Origin: CAIMWS01 sp964409245
Lineage (GTDB): Bacteria > Verrucomicrobiota > Verrucomicrobiia > Limisphaerales > UBA1319
Assembly (NCBI GenBank): GCA_964409245.1
Contig: CAYPCQ010000030.1
Location: 1-64,000 of the forward strand
Length of the DNA stretch: 64,000 nt
Reading direction: 5' to 3'
How positions within the stretch are numbered: position 1 is the stretch's first letter; each line of letters opens with the position of its first letter. The notes under the pieces were generated by a model. It had not been told where the DNA came from and made no database searches. It saw only the letters and a list, made by a program, of their open reading frames with translations. Positions 16,239 to 26,133 of the stretch are shown here, piece by piece. The position numbers were made by a program, and so were the translations under genes.

Positions 16239-18152
16239 ATGAAAAATAAATTACTGGCAGGATTATTGCCCCTTTTGGCGTTCACATCCAACGACTTGCG
16301 GGCCGCGCAAGCCACCGTGATGCTGAACAATTATGATGCCGCCAAACCCATCTATTACCGCACGGTGAGCACTTTGGCGCCGATGGGCCAGCAAATCAGC
16401 GTGGAACTGCTTGGCGGACCGGTGGGTGGCGCCTGGAACCCGGTCAAAGTAGCCGGCACAGCTAATTCCATAATCCAATTGAGCGAAGCGGGCTACTTTG
16501 ATGGCGGCTGCGGTGTGGTAACCGGTGTCACACCCGGCGGCCAGGCCCAGTTTGTGCTCCGGGCATGGAAGGGGCCATCGCCCTACGCCACGGCCACGGA
16601 AAAAGCGGAATCGACCACCTGGACTCAAACGACGGGGTCATGGAATGATTTATCCGTGCCGCCCTCTCCACCTTCCGGCCCGACCATGAAAGTGCCAGCC
16701 TACCTGCTGGTCCAAAACCAGCCGGCCCAGACGATCACGATCACCTCCCAGCCGGCGGATGCGACGGTGGATGTCCTGGGGACGGCAACCTTCCGGGTGG
16801 CAGCCACCGGAACCGGGCTGGCTTATCAGTGGAAAAAAGACGATCAGCCATTGTCAGGCGCCACCAGCGCCACGCTGACACTTAACCCGGTTCAAATCTC
16901 CCAGCGCGGCGTTTATTCCTGCGCGATCAGCGGCACCGGGGGGGCATCGGCCACCAGCCGGGGAGCAACCTTGACGGTGCGCATGGTGGAATTCGTCCGC
17001 CGCCAGCTGCCATCCGGAGCAGCTCCCGGGCAAAAAATCACCGTGAGCCTGGACGTCAGTTTCCCGGCCAACTTGAATGTGGCGGCCTACGCGGTGGAGG
17101 ACACCCCGCCCGCCGGCTGGGTCGTTGGCACGATCAACGAAGGCGGTTCCATCAGCGGCGGCAAGGTCCGATTTGGCGCCTTCTTCGATGCCGCAACCCG
17201 CACCCTGACCTATGAATTGACCGTGCCGGTGACGGCCACCGCCAGCGCCAGCTTCGCGGGCACCGCCTCGGCGGAAGGCCTCAGCAGCGTGGTGGGGGGA
17301 GCCTCCACCTTGAACCTCATTCAGTTTCATCCTGCGGACAATAATCCCAGCGATTGGAAGATCACCATTGATGAAGTGACCGCTTACGGCGCCGCTTGGA
17401 AACGGGGCCAGGCTTGGACGGTGCCGCCCACGCCGATTCCCATCACCTATGTCACCCGCGCGGTGGCGCTATGGAAAGCCAACGAGGCCTATCGCGTGAA
17501 TCCGGCGGTGACGTCCGCGCCACTGTGGTGGGAACCCACGGCGGGCATGGGCAGCTTTGTGGGATCCGGGCTGAGACATATCACCCCCATGAGCGCTCCC
17601 AGCGAAAACCTGGTGGCCGACCAAACTCCCAACCAATACGTGCCGAATGTTCCGTTCAAGGTGGCCTTGGTTGTGAAGCCGATGCCCACCGCGGCCGGTT
17701 ATGCCGTGGAGGAAAAAATCCCCGATGGGTGGGAAACCCTGGAAATCAATGAGAACGGCTCCCTGGATACGGTCAACCAAATGATCAAATGGGGGCCATT
17801 CCTGGACGCCAAACCACGCACGCTGGCCTATCAATTAATGCCTCCCAAAGCGGCCAAAGGATCCATGACGTTCCAAGGCACCGCCTCCATCGATGGCCAG
17901 AGCATCCCCATTGACTCGGTTGCCCATGCCAGCAGCAAGCTCGGCCATTTGCGCCTGCAGCCGGATGGCGGGGTGGAGGTGCCGGTGGCTGGAGTATTGG
18001 GCGCCAAATATAACATCGAGGCTTCCAACGATCTGGGCCAGACTTGGGAACCGGTCGCCTCCGTCATCAATGAAAACGGATCGATCGCGGTGTCCGACCC
18101 GAACCGCCAGCGCCAAACGGTGCGCATATATCGCGCAGTGCTCGTTGAATAA
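16239..18152 (+). CDS. Secreted protein with Ig-like domain and two related beta modules
   Basis: The product is about 637 residues with a signal peptide (MKNKLLAGLLPLLAFTSNDL). The ATG at 16239 is preferred to an in-frame TTG at 16224 because it gives a standard Lys-rich signal start. Residues about 25-150 form a beta domain. An Ig-like domain follows (about 165-250: ITSQPADATVDVLGTATFRV, with GVYSCAISG). Two copies of one module come next, near 270-360 and 475-570; both contain YAVE-x-PxGW, a GxIxE/NENGSL turn, a KFGxFxDAxxRTLxYxL strand and FxGTAS-xG. The C-terminal domain (GAKYNIEASNDLGQTWEPV) is common in exported verrucomicrobial proteins. No enzyme motif is seen; a surface-binding role is an inference. 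Confidence 0.8.
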   Translation: MKNKLLAGLLPLLAFTSNDLRAAQATVMLNNYDAAKPIYYRTVSTLAPMGQQISVELLGGPVGGAWNPVKVAGTANSIIQLSEAGYFDGGCGVVTGVTPGGQAQFVLRAWKGPSPYATATEKAESTTWTQTTGSWNDLSVPPSPPSGPTMKVPAYLLVQNQPAQTITITSQPADATVDVLGTATFRVAATGTGLAYQWKKDDQPLSGATSATLTLNPVQISQRGVYSCAISGTGGASATSRGATLTVRMVEFVRRQLPSGAAPGQKITVSLDVSFPANLNVAAYAVEDTPPAGWVVGTINEGGSISGGKVRFGAFFDAATRTLTYELTVPVTATASASFAGTASAEGLSSVVGGASTLNLIQFHPADNNPSDWKITIDEVTAYGAAWKRGQAWTVPPTPIPITYVTRAVALWKANEAYRVNPAVTSAPLWWEPTAGMGSFVGSGLRHITPMSAPSENLVADQTPNQYVPNVPFKVALVVKPMPTAAGYAVEEKIPDGWETLEINENGSLDTVNQMIKWGPFLDAKPRTLAYQLMPPKAAKGSMTFQGTASIDGQSIPIDSVAHASSKLGHLRLQPDGGVEVPVAGVLGAKYNIEASNDLGQTWEPVASVINENGSIAVSDPNRQRQTVRIYRAVLVE

Positions 18153-18218
18153 AACCGGCGATACAGTGCGCAACGGCGATTGGCGGTTGCCCATGGATAT
18201 CGCTCGGCAAGTTTGCAC

Positions 18219-18250
18219 AAGGGGTGCGTTAAATGCGCACCCTTTCTTAT
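18219..18250. terminator. Bidirectional terminator between convergent genes
   Basis: Arms AAGGGGTGCG (18219-18228) and CGCACCCTTT (18236-18245) form a 10-pair stem with one G-T wobble and a 7-base loop, followed by CTTAT. It lies between the stops of two convergent genes, as expected of a shared terminator. Confidence 0.6.
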
Positions 18251-21200
18251 TTAGGCTGGCCTTTTCAGGACGCGCGCCACTATTTCCTTAAGTTCCTCCA
18301 AATCATAGGGCTTGCTCAAAAAGGCCTGAGGCAGTTCCCCGTGGTGGCCGGCCAGGGCTTGGCCTTCATTGTAGCCACTGGTCAGGATGACTGGCACCTC
18401 GGGCGCCTTTTGCCGGATCGCCGAGATGGTCTCCCAGCCGTCCATGCGCGGCATCGTCAAATCACACAGCACGCAAATGATGTCATCCTGGTGCTGATCA
18501 AACAACTCCAACGCCTCCAAACCGTCTTCCGCCGCACAGACGTCATAGCCCAGCATCCGGAGCGCGCGAGCCGCCACGGAGCGCAGGCAGCTATCGTCCT
18601 CCGCCAGGAGTATGGTTCTCCCTTTCGCCGCCTTCAATACGGGGGCAGGCGGGGTTGGTTTAAGGCTGATGGCATCCTCCGAGAGCGGCAGGTAAATCCG
18701 GAAGGCGCTGCCCCGGCCGGCCTCGCTCTCCACCGTGATGAAGCCATTATGAGACCGCACAATGCCCAGGACCACCGGCAAGCCCAGCCCCCGGCCGACG
18801 AACTTGGTGGAAAAAAAAGGATCGAAAAGCTTGGGGAAATTTTGTTCGGGAATGCCACACCCATCGTCCCGGACTTCCAGGCAGGCATAAGCCGCATCTT
18901 GCGGCTGGCTATCGATGGGGAACCGGTGCGCGGACGGGAGATCCCCATTGGCCACCGCATGGATGGCCAGCTGTATGGCGCCAGTCTGCCCGCCACAGGC
19001 CTCGCAGGCGTTGGTGAGCAGAATGCCCAGCAGCTGCTGGATCTGGCTGGCGTTGGATTTGATGACCGGTCCGGACGCGGGCCAAACCGCATGGAACTTG
19101 ATCTCTTTGGAAAAGAGCTTTTGGAGATGGGCCAGGCTCGCCTGGCAAGTTTGAGCCAGGTCCAGCGGCTCCTGCACCGAGGGGGTTTGGCCGAGGTAGG
19201 TCAGCATCAAAGTGCTGATCTTGGCCGCCTCATGCACGGACTCGGTGGCATTGGCCAAAGCTTCGTTCACTACGGCGGCTTGGGACAAGTTGCCAGCGGC
19301 CAAGTCCAGGCTCAGCATGGCGGCCCCCAGCTGGTTGTTGAAATGATGGGCAATGGCCCCGGCCATGCGGTTGAGGCTTTCCGATTTTTGGAGGATCCGT
19401 TTCTGGGCCTCGAGTTGCTCCTTTTCCTTATGCACGCGCTTCCGCTCGGTGATGTCCAACAGCACGCCGATCACATGCGGCTGGCCATTCAGCTCGATAA
19501 ACCCGGCGGACATTTCCACTTCCGCCAGTTCCCCCGATTTGCGCTTGATCCGCACCTCCAACTGGTGCGCCTGCCCGCGGTCCTGCAATATTCCCATGAG
19601 CTGGTCCCGGTCTTCCGGAATTGCCCAGAAGCCCAACTCGGCTGAACTATGGCCGAGCACCTCACTGCGCGCATAACCGACCAGCCTCAGGAACGCATCA
19701 TTCGCTTCCACGAACATCCCATTATCGACACGGTTGATCCCAACGGCAACCAAGCCGGTGCGGAATATGGATGCAAAGCGATGCTCGCTCTCCTTCAGCT
19801 TTTCCTCCGCCCGCTTGCGGGCGGTGATGTTTTGCAGGATGGCCGCAAAATAATCCACGGTCCGATCAGCTTTGCGCACGCAACGAACCGCCAGGCTGGC
19901 CCACACGATTTGCCCATCTTTGCGGATAAACCGCTTATCCATGAAATACCCCTCAATTTCCCCTGCTAAAACCCGGTTGAATTGGTTGAAATCCGCCTCC
20001 AAATCATCCGGGTGGGTTAATTCCGCCCAAGTCCTGGCCATCAGTTCCGGACGGGAGTAGGCCAGCAGATCGCACAGGCAATCGTTGACCTCAATCCAAC
20101 CCTTCTCCAGGGAGGTGATGGCAATGCCAATCATCGGCAGCTCAAAGTAGCTGCGGAAACGCTGCTCACTCTCCCGCAATGCCTCCTGGGCCTGTTTTTT
20201 CTCGGTGATATCGGTGTGAGTCGAGAGGCTAACCTTCCCAAATTGGGGATGGTCAAAAACCGAAACATTGGCGTGGCACCAGAACCGTGTGCCATCTTTC
20301 CTCAAGTTCTCCACCTCGCCGTGCCAGTGGCCATGGCTCAGCAAGGTATCCATGATCAGCATGCGGATTTCGGCGGGAGTTTTACCGGTGGGGGCATTGA
20401 GCATATCCACTGCCATCCCAACCATCTCCCCGGGATCGTATCCGAACATCTTTTCAAAAATGGGATTAGCCCACTTGATCCGGAGATCTCCCAGGCCCAG
20501 CAGGTAAATACCTTCGGATAAATTATCCAGCAGCACCGCGTTAAGCCGCAGCAAATCGTTGGTTTGCTCGTGTTCGGTGAAATCCTGAATCGTCCCGTAA
20601 AACCTTGTCAGCTGGCCATTTGCATCGCATTGCACCCGGCCGAGCAAATGCACGGCGCGCACTACCCCGGCCGGGGTTTTGATGCGGCATTTCAGATCAA
20701 AAGGTTGCTGGCTCTGCAGAGTGTATTCCACGGCTCGTTCCACCCGCTCAACGTCCGCCGGATGAACCACCTTCAAAAAAACCTCGTAGCTGGCCGCCAT
20801 TTCCGGCGGCAAACCAAAAATCCGGCAGCTTTGTGCCGACCAATGGGCATGGTCGGTGTTCAGATCCCAGCACCAACTCCCAACCTTTGCGATGCGTTGT
20901 GCTTCGGCCAGCAGGAACTCGCTCTCCCGCAAGGCATCCTCCACCTGTTTGCGTTCCGTGATGTCCAGTTCCAAGCCATCCCAACTGACACCACCATCGA
21001 ATAACCGAGTAGGGATTGAGGTGATGAAAATCCACCGGATTTCGCCATTGGGCTTGCGGATGCGGATTTCGAGGTTGAAAGGCCCCAAAGTCTGGAAGGC
21101 CTCGTCGTTCTTGGCGAGTAATAGTGCCCGATCTTCCTCCAATACCTGGTTGAACAGGGCTGCGGCATCCCTTTGGACTGTTTCCGCGGTAATCCCATGA

Positions 21201-21718
21201 ATGGCCTCCACCCCGGCGCTTACGTAAACGAACCTGATAGCACCTGCCTGATTCCTTTCCATCTGATAAACCATCCCCTTGGGCAGGTTATCCCCAAGCC
21301 GTTTCAATTGGTCCCGGCTAAACCTTAACCCATCTTCCTCACGCTTGCGGTGGGTTATATCCCAGCCCAGCATCGAAATCCCGGTGGCTTCGCCAGACTC
21401 GCCAATCCACGGTTTGAAAACCAATTCATACCATCGCCCACCCCATTCAAGCTCGCTTTGCTGCCGCTGGCCATCCGCTGCAACTCTTTGCAGAAGAGTT
21501 TGATGCCATGCGCGCCCACCGGGTGGCAGGTGCCCCCAAAGCAAGGTGCCCCGGAGCTGCTCGGTTGATTGGTCACAAATGGCCGCCATCCCCTGGTTGG
21601 CCTCGATGATGGTGCCATCGGGTTTCAGCAATAAAGCCAGGCACTCGGAGTCTCGCGATATCACGCTGTTGAAAGTGAAATCATCGCCGCCGCTTTTCGG
21701 GGTGGGCCAGGTTTGCAT
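18251..21718 (-). CDS. Hybrid sensor histidine kinase with six PAS domains and C-terminal receiver
   Basis: The product is about 1,155 residues and has no membrane helix. Six PAS domains can be placed in series, each ending in the usual DITxxK/R motif: about 25-135, 145-270, 280-400, 405-525, 530-650 and 655-775. The HisKA His is in GAIAHHFNNQLG near 790. The ATPase domain has NACEA, RDDGCGIPE and GRGLGLPVV. The receiver (about 1040-1155) has its Asp in VLCDLTMP and ends FLSKPYDLEELKEIV. The chain is built for multiple small-ligand or redox inputs and a phosphorelay through its own receiver. The start may be ATG at 21718 or TTG at 21733; the TTG has AAAGGA ten bases upstream. The downstream partner is not evident. 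Confidence 0.9.
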   Translation of the reverse strand: MQTWPTPKSGGDDFTFNSVISRDSECLALLLKPDGTIIEANQGMAAICDQSTEQLRGTLLWGHLPPGGRAWHQTLLQRVAADGQRQQSELEWGGRWYELVFKPWIGESGEATGISMLGWDITHRKREEDGLRFSRDQLKRLGDNLPKGMVYQMERNQAGAIRFVYVSAGVEAIHGITAETVQRDAAALFNQVLEEDRALLLAKNDEAFQTLGPFNLEIRIRKPNGEIRWIFITSIPTRLFDGGVSWDGLELDITERKQVEDALRESEFLLAEAQRIAKVGSWCWDLNTDHAHWSAQSCRIFGLPPEMAASYEVFLKVVHPADVERVERAVEYTLQSQQPFDLKCRIKTPAGVVRAVHLLGRVQCDANGQLTRFYGTIQDFTEHEQTNDLLRLNAVLLDNLSEGIYLLGLGDLRIKWANPIFEKMFGYDPGEMVGMAVDMLNAPTGKTPAEIRMLIMDTLLSHGHWHGEVENLRKDGTRFWCHANVSVFDHPQFGKVSLSTHTDITEKKQAQEALRESEQRFRSYFELPMIGIAITSLEKGWIEVNDCLCDLLAYSRPELMARTWAELTHPDDLEADFNQFNRVLAGEIEGYFMDKRFIRKDGQIVWASLAVRCVRKADRTVDYFAAILQNITARKRAEEKLKESEHRFASIFRTGLVAVGINRVDNGMFVEANDAFLRLVGYARSEVLGHSSAELGFWAIPEDRDQLMGILQDRGQAHQLEVRIKRKSGELAEVEMSAGFIELNGQPHVIGVLLDITERKRVHKEKEQLEAQKRILQKSESLNRMAGAIAHHFNNQLGAAMLSLDLAAGNLSQAAVVNEALANATESVHEAAKISTLMLTYLGQTPSVQEPLDLAQTCQASLAHLQKLFSKEIKFHAVWPASGPVIKSNASQIQQLLGILLTNACEACGGQTGAIQLAIHAVANGDLPSAHRFPIDSQPQDAAYACLEVRDDGCGIPEQNFPKLFDPFFSTKFVGRGLGLPVVLGIVRSHNGFITVESEAGRGSAFRIYLPLSEDAISLKPTPPAPVLKAAKGRTILLAEDDSCLRSVAARALRMLGYDVCAAEDGLEALELFDQHQDDIICVLCDLTMPRMDGWETISAIRQKAPEVPVILTSGYNEGQALAGHHGELPQAFLSKPYDLEELKEIVARVLKRPA

Positions 21719-21733
21719 CGCCTCAACTTTCAA

Positions 21734-22053
21734 ATGTTAGTGATCCTTTCCACGAACCCATTTAAGCAGCCGGAAAACGTTAACTCAAGCCAATGCGTGC
21801 CTGATCATTTAGAGAGGGGAGGTATGGAGGGGAGGAAATTTCAAAATCTGGATTTTTGGGCCAACGCCTCGGATCCGGCTGGGACCGGGCAGCGGGGCGG
21901 CAGGAAGATCCCGGCACGGAACCAGGGATAGTCGGAGGATGCCGTGGGAATTGAATTGGGGACAGTTCAGCCGGGCTAGAATCCCACAGCTTGTGGCAGG
22001 ATGATTTTGTTTGTCATTCGGGCTTGTTTTTGTTTTAGTCCAGCTAAACAATA
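21734..22053. other. Divergent intergenic region between two kinase genes
   Basis: This 320-base gap should hold the promoters of the six-PAS kinase (minus) and the LamG kinase (plus). I could not place a convincing -35/-10 pair, and saw no small ORF with a good ribosome-binding site. The segment before 22054 is T-rich (TTGTTTGTCATT, GTTTTTGTTTTAG). Confidence 0.4.
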
Positions 22054-25000
22054 ATGAACCAAAAGCGAACCTGGCAGGATGCTGCGAATCTGGGGGGATG
22101 GTCTCGAAATGCCGCCCCTTGGAGCCTGGCCTGGATATTCATCATCTTGTTCCTGGGCATGGTGGGCAGCAGCACCGCCCAACCGCTGGCAGCAAAAGAT
22201 AATTACGTGCTCGATCTCAATGGCCAGGGCAGTTATGTCGAGTTGCCGCCGCAAGCCTTCAACAACCTGGCTGAGGTCACGGTGGAAGGCTGGGTGAAGT
22301 GGCGGCGGCTGGGAGTATGGTCCCGCTTTTTTGAATTTGGCTCCATGTGGCATTCGGTGGTCATGGGGAATCACTTGGTGGGTCCCGATGTGAGCCTGGA
22401 GTTTCAGCAGCCAAAGCGGATCAACTATTGGGCGCTGACTGGACTGATAAGAACCAATGAGTGGTGTCATTTGGCGCTGGTGACCGGCCGCAAGGGACTC
22501 AAAATTTATTTCAACGGCATGCTGGTGGGCGAAGATGCGGCTTTCACGAACACCTTTCCCAATTTCACGCAGGGTGACCACTATTACCTCGGGCATAGCC
22601 ACTGGCAGGCCGAAAACCCTGTGCTCACAGATTTGCAGGGGCAAATCGATGAAGTGAGGTTGTGGGGCGTTGCGCGGTCAGGCGAGCAAATTCAGGATAA
22701 CTTGAGGAAAGGCCTGACCGGGCGCGAGGAGGGACTGATCGGCCTTTGGAACTTTGACGACGGCACCGCTCGTGACACCACGGCGGGCGCCAACCATGGC
22801 AAAATGGTCGGCGCCGCAGCCTGTGTGAAATCCGACTTTCCCGAATCAGGCCTGCGGCCATCGCCAACCTTTCTTTATTGCCGCATACCGCCACCCATTG
22901 GAGCATCCAATCCCACGGTGTTGTTGCGCCTTGCATCCGGGGGCCGAGTCCACCGATTTTTAACCGCCGCAGTGACAGAGGGCGGAGTGGTTGGCGGGGT
23001 GGGTTTTGCGCTTCAGGACACCAATGCCACCGTGGACTTGGAGGCGTTGAACATCCATGGCACGGTGCTGCGAACCAACCTATGGCTGCAGAAAGGGCAG
23101 TGGGTGTCGATGACGCTCCCTTCAGCCCCGCTCCACGGCTCGGCAGCCACCACCAACGCCTTTGTAGCGGCCTTGACCGAGGCCTTGGCGGATGATGGCG
23201 ATGGCGTCCTATTTGATGCTTTCCGTGAATTGGTCCTGCTATGGGAGCTGGCTCGTTCCGCCATCCCCTCGACCACAATCTATTCCCTGGCCGAAAAATA
23301 TCATCGTGGTGATTTCATTTCCAAGGTCACGATCAAACAAATTTTCTCGGCGCAGCCGGTTCCCGAGCCGCTCTCCCCGTTTTACACGAAGAAATGGGTC
23401 TCCATGGTCTGCATCATCGACGGGATCATGCTGACCTTGGCCCTGGTGCAGTTCCTGCTTTATGCATTCTATCCCAAACAAATCAACCATTTGTATTCGG
23501 CGGTTTATGTGGCCGCCACTGCGATTGGGGTTACCTGCCTATACATGGTGGTGTTGAGCGAATCCTTTTGGGGCTTCACCTTTTTTGTGGGGCTTTTTTT
23601 CGGCACTTCACTCCCGGCTTTGCGGTTGATTTACTCCTTGTTCCACCCGTCCCTGCCCCGGCGTTTCTGGTTTTTTACCGGTCTTTGGGTGGTGGAAATC
23701 GTGGCCTTGGCGCTCGTGCCGGAGGGTAATAATTGGCTGTGGAATCTGCTGCTGACATTCCACTATAGCGGGAAAATGCCGCTGTTCCTGCTGATCATAT
23801 TGAGCTGTTTATTCTTATCCTGGTTTGAATTGCTGCGGGTGCTCCTGGCAGCGGTTTTCAAGCGCAAGCCTGGCGCCATCCTGCTCAGCCTGGGATATGG
23901 CAGCTACCTGGCGTGCGTGCTGGTGGACATAATTGATTCGCTCTTTTTGTGCTTTACCATGTGGTTTGGCGATTCGTTCACCGATTATTGCTGCTTGTCA
24001 GGAGCCTTCATTTTTATTTTGACGCTCGCCATCCACCTGGCCCGCAGCTATGCGATGGCAAGCCGCGGGCTCGATCTGGCCAACCAACGCATCGCGGACC
24101 AAAACCGCGAACTCAGTGAGGCCCGTAATGCCGCGGTGCAGGCCCGGTTGAGTGCCGACACGGCAAACGAGGCCAAAAGCCAATTCCTGGCGAACATGAG
24201 CCATGAACTGCGCACCCCGCTCAACGCCATCATCGGCTATAGCGAAATGGTGGAGGAAGATCTCTCCGGCCAGGGCCAGGTGAGCCTGGTGAGTGATCTG
24301 GGCAAGATCCGGGCCGCCGCCAAGCACCAGCTCGGCCTGATCAACGACATCCTGGACCTGTCCAAGGTGGAAGCAGGCAAAACAACACTGTACCTCGAGG
24401 AATTCGAGTTGGGGGCTTTGGTGAGCGAGATTGCAACCACCGTGCAGCCATTGGTTGCCAAAAAGCAGAACCGGTTCGAGGTGGATTGCCCCGCCCGCCT
24501 GGGCCGGATGCATTCGGACCAGACCAAGGTGCGGCAGGTGTTGCTGAACTTGCTGAGCAACGCAGCCAAGTTCACGGAAACGGGAACCATCCGCCTGGAG
24601 GTGAAAACCGTCCAAGCCGATGAAAGAAAAACGGAAAGCGCTCCCCAACCGCCGGGGGCCGGACTCGTGGCACAGCAAACCGAGTTGGTCCTGCTGCGCG
24701 TGAGCGACACCGGCATCGGGATGAGTCCGGACCAGTTGGGCAGATTATTCCAGGCATTCGGACAGGCGGACGCCGCGACGACGCGAAAATACGGAGGCAC
24801 GGGATTAGGCCTGGCGTTGAGCAAGAAGTATTGCCAGCTGCTGGGTGGTGACCTGGTGGTGGAAAGCCACCCAGGCCGGGGCTCGGTGTTTACCGCCAAG
24901 CTGCCGATGGCACTGCCGGAAGCGGAAACGGCCGTCACAGCCCAGCCTCCAGCCGGATCCAAGCCGGAGCCGGAGGCAGGCACGGTTTTGGTGATCGACG

Positions 25001-25704
25001 ACGACGCGGCGGCGCGGGAACTCGCGCAACGGGCGCTGGGCAGGGAGGGTTACCGGGTGGCAACCGCGTCCGATGGGCAGCAGGGGCTGGAGCTGGCGCG
25101 GACGCTGAAGCCATTGGTGATCCTGCTGGATCTTAAGATGCCGGGCCTGGATGGCTGGACGGTGCTGGTACGGCTCAAGGATGACCCGGCAACCGCTGAC
25201 ATCCCGGTAATATTGGCCTCCATCATCGACGAGCGGAACACAGGCATGACGCTGGGGGCGGCGGAATACCTGGTCAAACCGATCGACTGGCGGCGGCTGA
25301 CGGGTTTGCTGAGCAAATACCGCCAGGCCAATGCACCGGGGCCGGTGCTGGTGGTGGAGGATGACCCGGACGCCCGGGAGCTGACGGTGCGGATGTTGCG
25401 CCAGGCGGGATGGACGACCCAGGAGGCGGGCAACGGACGGGCGGCGTTGGAGGTGCTGGCGGAGCGGGCGCCCAGCCTGATCCTGCTGGATTTGAACATG
25501 CCGGAGATGGACGGTTTTGAGTTTTTGCGGCAGCTGCCGACGCAGTTTCCAGGCCGGAGGATTCCGGTGGTAGTGTTCACCGCCAAGGATCTGAGCGATG
25601 AGCAACGCCGCCAGCTAAGCGAGCAGGCCATGCGCGTCCTGCAGAAAGGCGCGACCACCATGAACGACCTGCTGGCCCAAGTGCGCTCCGTGCTTGGGCG
25701 ATAA
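22054..25704 (+). CDS. LamG-7TM hybrid histidine kinase with two receiver domains
   Basis: The 1,216-residue membrane sensor kinase starts with a signal/anchor segment (WIFIILFLGMVGSSTAQ). A LamG/concanavalin-like domain follows (about 50-250: VLDLNGQGSYVELP, VTVEGWVKW, WCHLALV, IDEVRLWGVARS), and then a second extracellular stretch to about 430. Roughly seven hydrophobic segments lie at 445-665. A short coiled coil leads to HisKA, whose His is in FLANMSHELRTPLNAIIGYSEM near 715. The ATPase domain has NLLSNAAKFTETG, DTGIGM and GGTGLGLALS. Two receivers end the chain, with Asp in ILLDLKMPGLDG near 1025 and ILLDLNMPEMDG near 1145. LamG domains bind glycans or proteins, so an outside carbohydrate signal is a reasonable inference. 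A DivK-like receiver and a cyclase follow on the same strand. Confidence 0.9.
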   Translation: MNQKRTWQDAANLGGWSRNAAPWSLAWIFIILFLGMVGSSTAQPLAAKDNYVLDLNGQGSYVELPPQAFNNLAEVTVEGWVKWRRLGVWSRFFEFGSMWHSVVMGNHLVGPDVSLEFQQPKRINYWALTGLIRTNEWCHLALVTGRKGLKIYFNGMLVGEDAAFTNTFPNFTQGDHYYLGHSHWQAENPVLTDLQGQIDEVRLWGVARSGEQIQDNLRKGLTGREEGLIGLWNFDDGTARDTTAGANHGKMVGAAACVKSDFPESGLRPSPTFLYCRIPPPIGASNPTVLLRLASGGRVHRFLTAAVTEGGVVGGVGFALQDTNATVDLEALNIHGTVLRTNLWLQKGQWVSMTLPSAPLHGSAATTNAFVAALTEALADDGDGVLFDAFRELVLLWELARSAIPSTTIYSLAEKYHRGDFISKVTIKQIFSAQPVPEPLSPFYTKKWVSMVCIIDGIMLTLALVQFLLYAFYPKQINHLYSAVYVAATAIGVTCLYMVVLSESFWGFTFFVGLFFGTSLPALRLIYSLFHPSLPRRFWFFTGLWVVEIVALALVPEGNNWLWNLLLTFHYSGKMPLFLLIILSCLFLSWFELLRVLLAAVFKRKPGAILLSLGYGSYLACVLVDIIDSLFLCFTMWFGDSFTDYCCLSGAFIFILTLAIHLARSYAMASRGLDLANQRIADQNRELSEARNAAVQARLSADTANEAKSQFLANMSHELRTPLNAIIGYSEMVEEDLSGQGQVSLVSDLGKIRAAAKHQLGLINDILDLSKVEAGKTTLYLEEFELGALVSEIATTVQPLVAKKQNRFEVDCPARLGRMHSDQTKVRQVLLNLLSNAAKFTETGTIRLEVKTVQADERKTESAPQPPGAGLVAQQTELVLLRVSDTGIGMSPDQLGRLFQAFGQADAATTRKYGGTGLGLALSKKYCQLLGGDLVVESHPGRGSVFTAKLPMALPEAETAVTAQPPAGSKPEPEAGTVLVIDDDAAARELAQRALGREGYRVATASDGQQGLELARTLKPLVILLDLKMPGLDGWTVLVRLKDDPATADIPVILASIIDERNTGMTLGAAEYLVKPIDWRRLTGLLSKYRQANAPGPVLVVEDDPDARELTVRMLRQAGWTTQEAGNGRAALEVLAERAPSLILLDLNMPEMDGFEFLRQLPTQFPGRRIPVVVFTAKDLSDEQRRQLSEQAMRVLQKGATTMNDLLAQVRSVLGR

Positions 25705-25708
25705 TGTG

Positions 25709-25740
25709 TTCATGAGTGCTGATAAAGGAATATATATAAT
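25709..25740 (+). promoter_or_regulatory. Possible promoter with perfect -10 (TATAAT)
   Basis: TATAAT at 25735-25740 lies 15 bases before the ATG of the receiver gene, within an AT-rich patch unlike its surroundings. The -35 match is weak (TTCATG at 25709 with a 20-base spacer). With the -10 so close to the start codon, the transcript would have almost no leader. It could let the receiver and cyclase genes be transcribed apart from the kinase gene. Confidence 0.35.
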
Positions 25741-25755
25741 ACTTTTTTTTCGCCT

Positions 25756-26133
25756 ATGGCCAAAATACTATTAGTGGAAGATAATGAAATGAATCGCGAC
25801 ATGCTTTCACGCCGGCTGGAGCGAAAAGGCTTCCTGGTGGTGATGGCGGTGGATGGCGGGGAAGCCCTGGCAAAAGCCCGAAGCGAGCGCCCGGATCTCA
25901 TTTTAATGGACCTAAGTTTGCCAGGTCTGGATGGCTGGGAAGCAAGCCGGCAGCTTAAGGCCGCACCGGATACCGCAGGCATCCCGGTCATCGCCTTGAC
26001 AGCGCATGCCATGCCCGAAGACGAGCGCAAAGCCCGGGAGGCCGGTTGCGACGATTTCGACACCAAACCGATTGAAATCACGCGCCTCTTGGGGAAGATG
26101 CAAATCCTGCTGGAAAGAAAGAAGAGCGTGTGA
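25756..26133 (+). CDS. DivK/CheY-like single-domain response regulator
   Basis: The 125-residue protein is a single receiver. The acid pocket is LLVEDNEMNRD, the phospho-accepting Asp is in LILMDLSLPGLDGWEA, the Thr is in IALTAHAM and the Lys is in DTKPIE. The NEMNRD and ALTAHAM segments match DivK-like receivers that shuttle phosphate or contact kinases. It sits 51 bases after the LamG kinase gene and its TGA overlaps the GTG start of the cyclase gene by four bases (GTGA), so it is coupled to the cyclase. It probably carries phosphate between the two proteins. Confidence 0.9.
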   Translation: MAKILLVEDNEMNRDMLSRRLERKGFLVVMAVDGGEALAKARSERPDLILMDLSLPGLDGWEASRQLKAAPDTAGIPVIALTAHAMPEDERKAREAGCDDFDTKPIEITRLLGKMQILLERKKSV

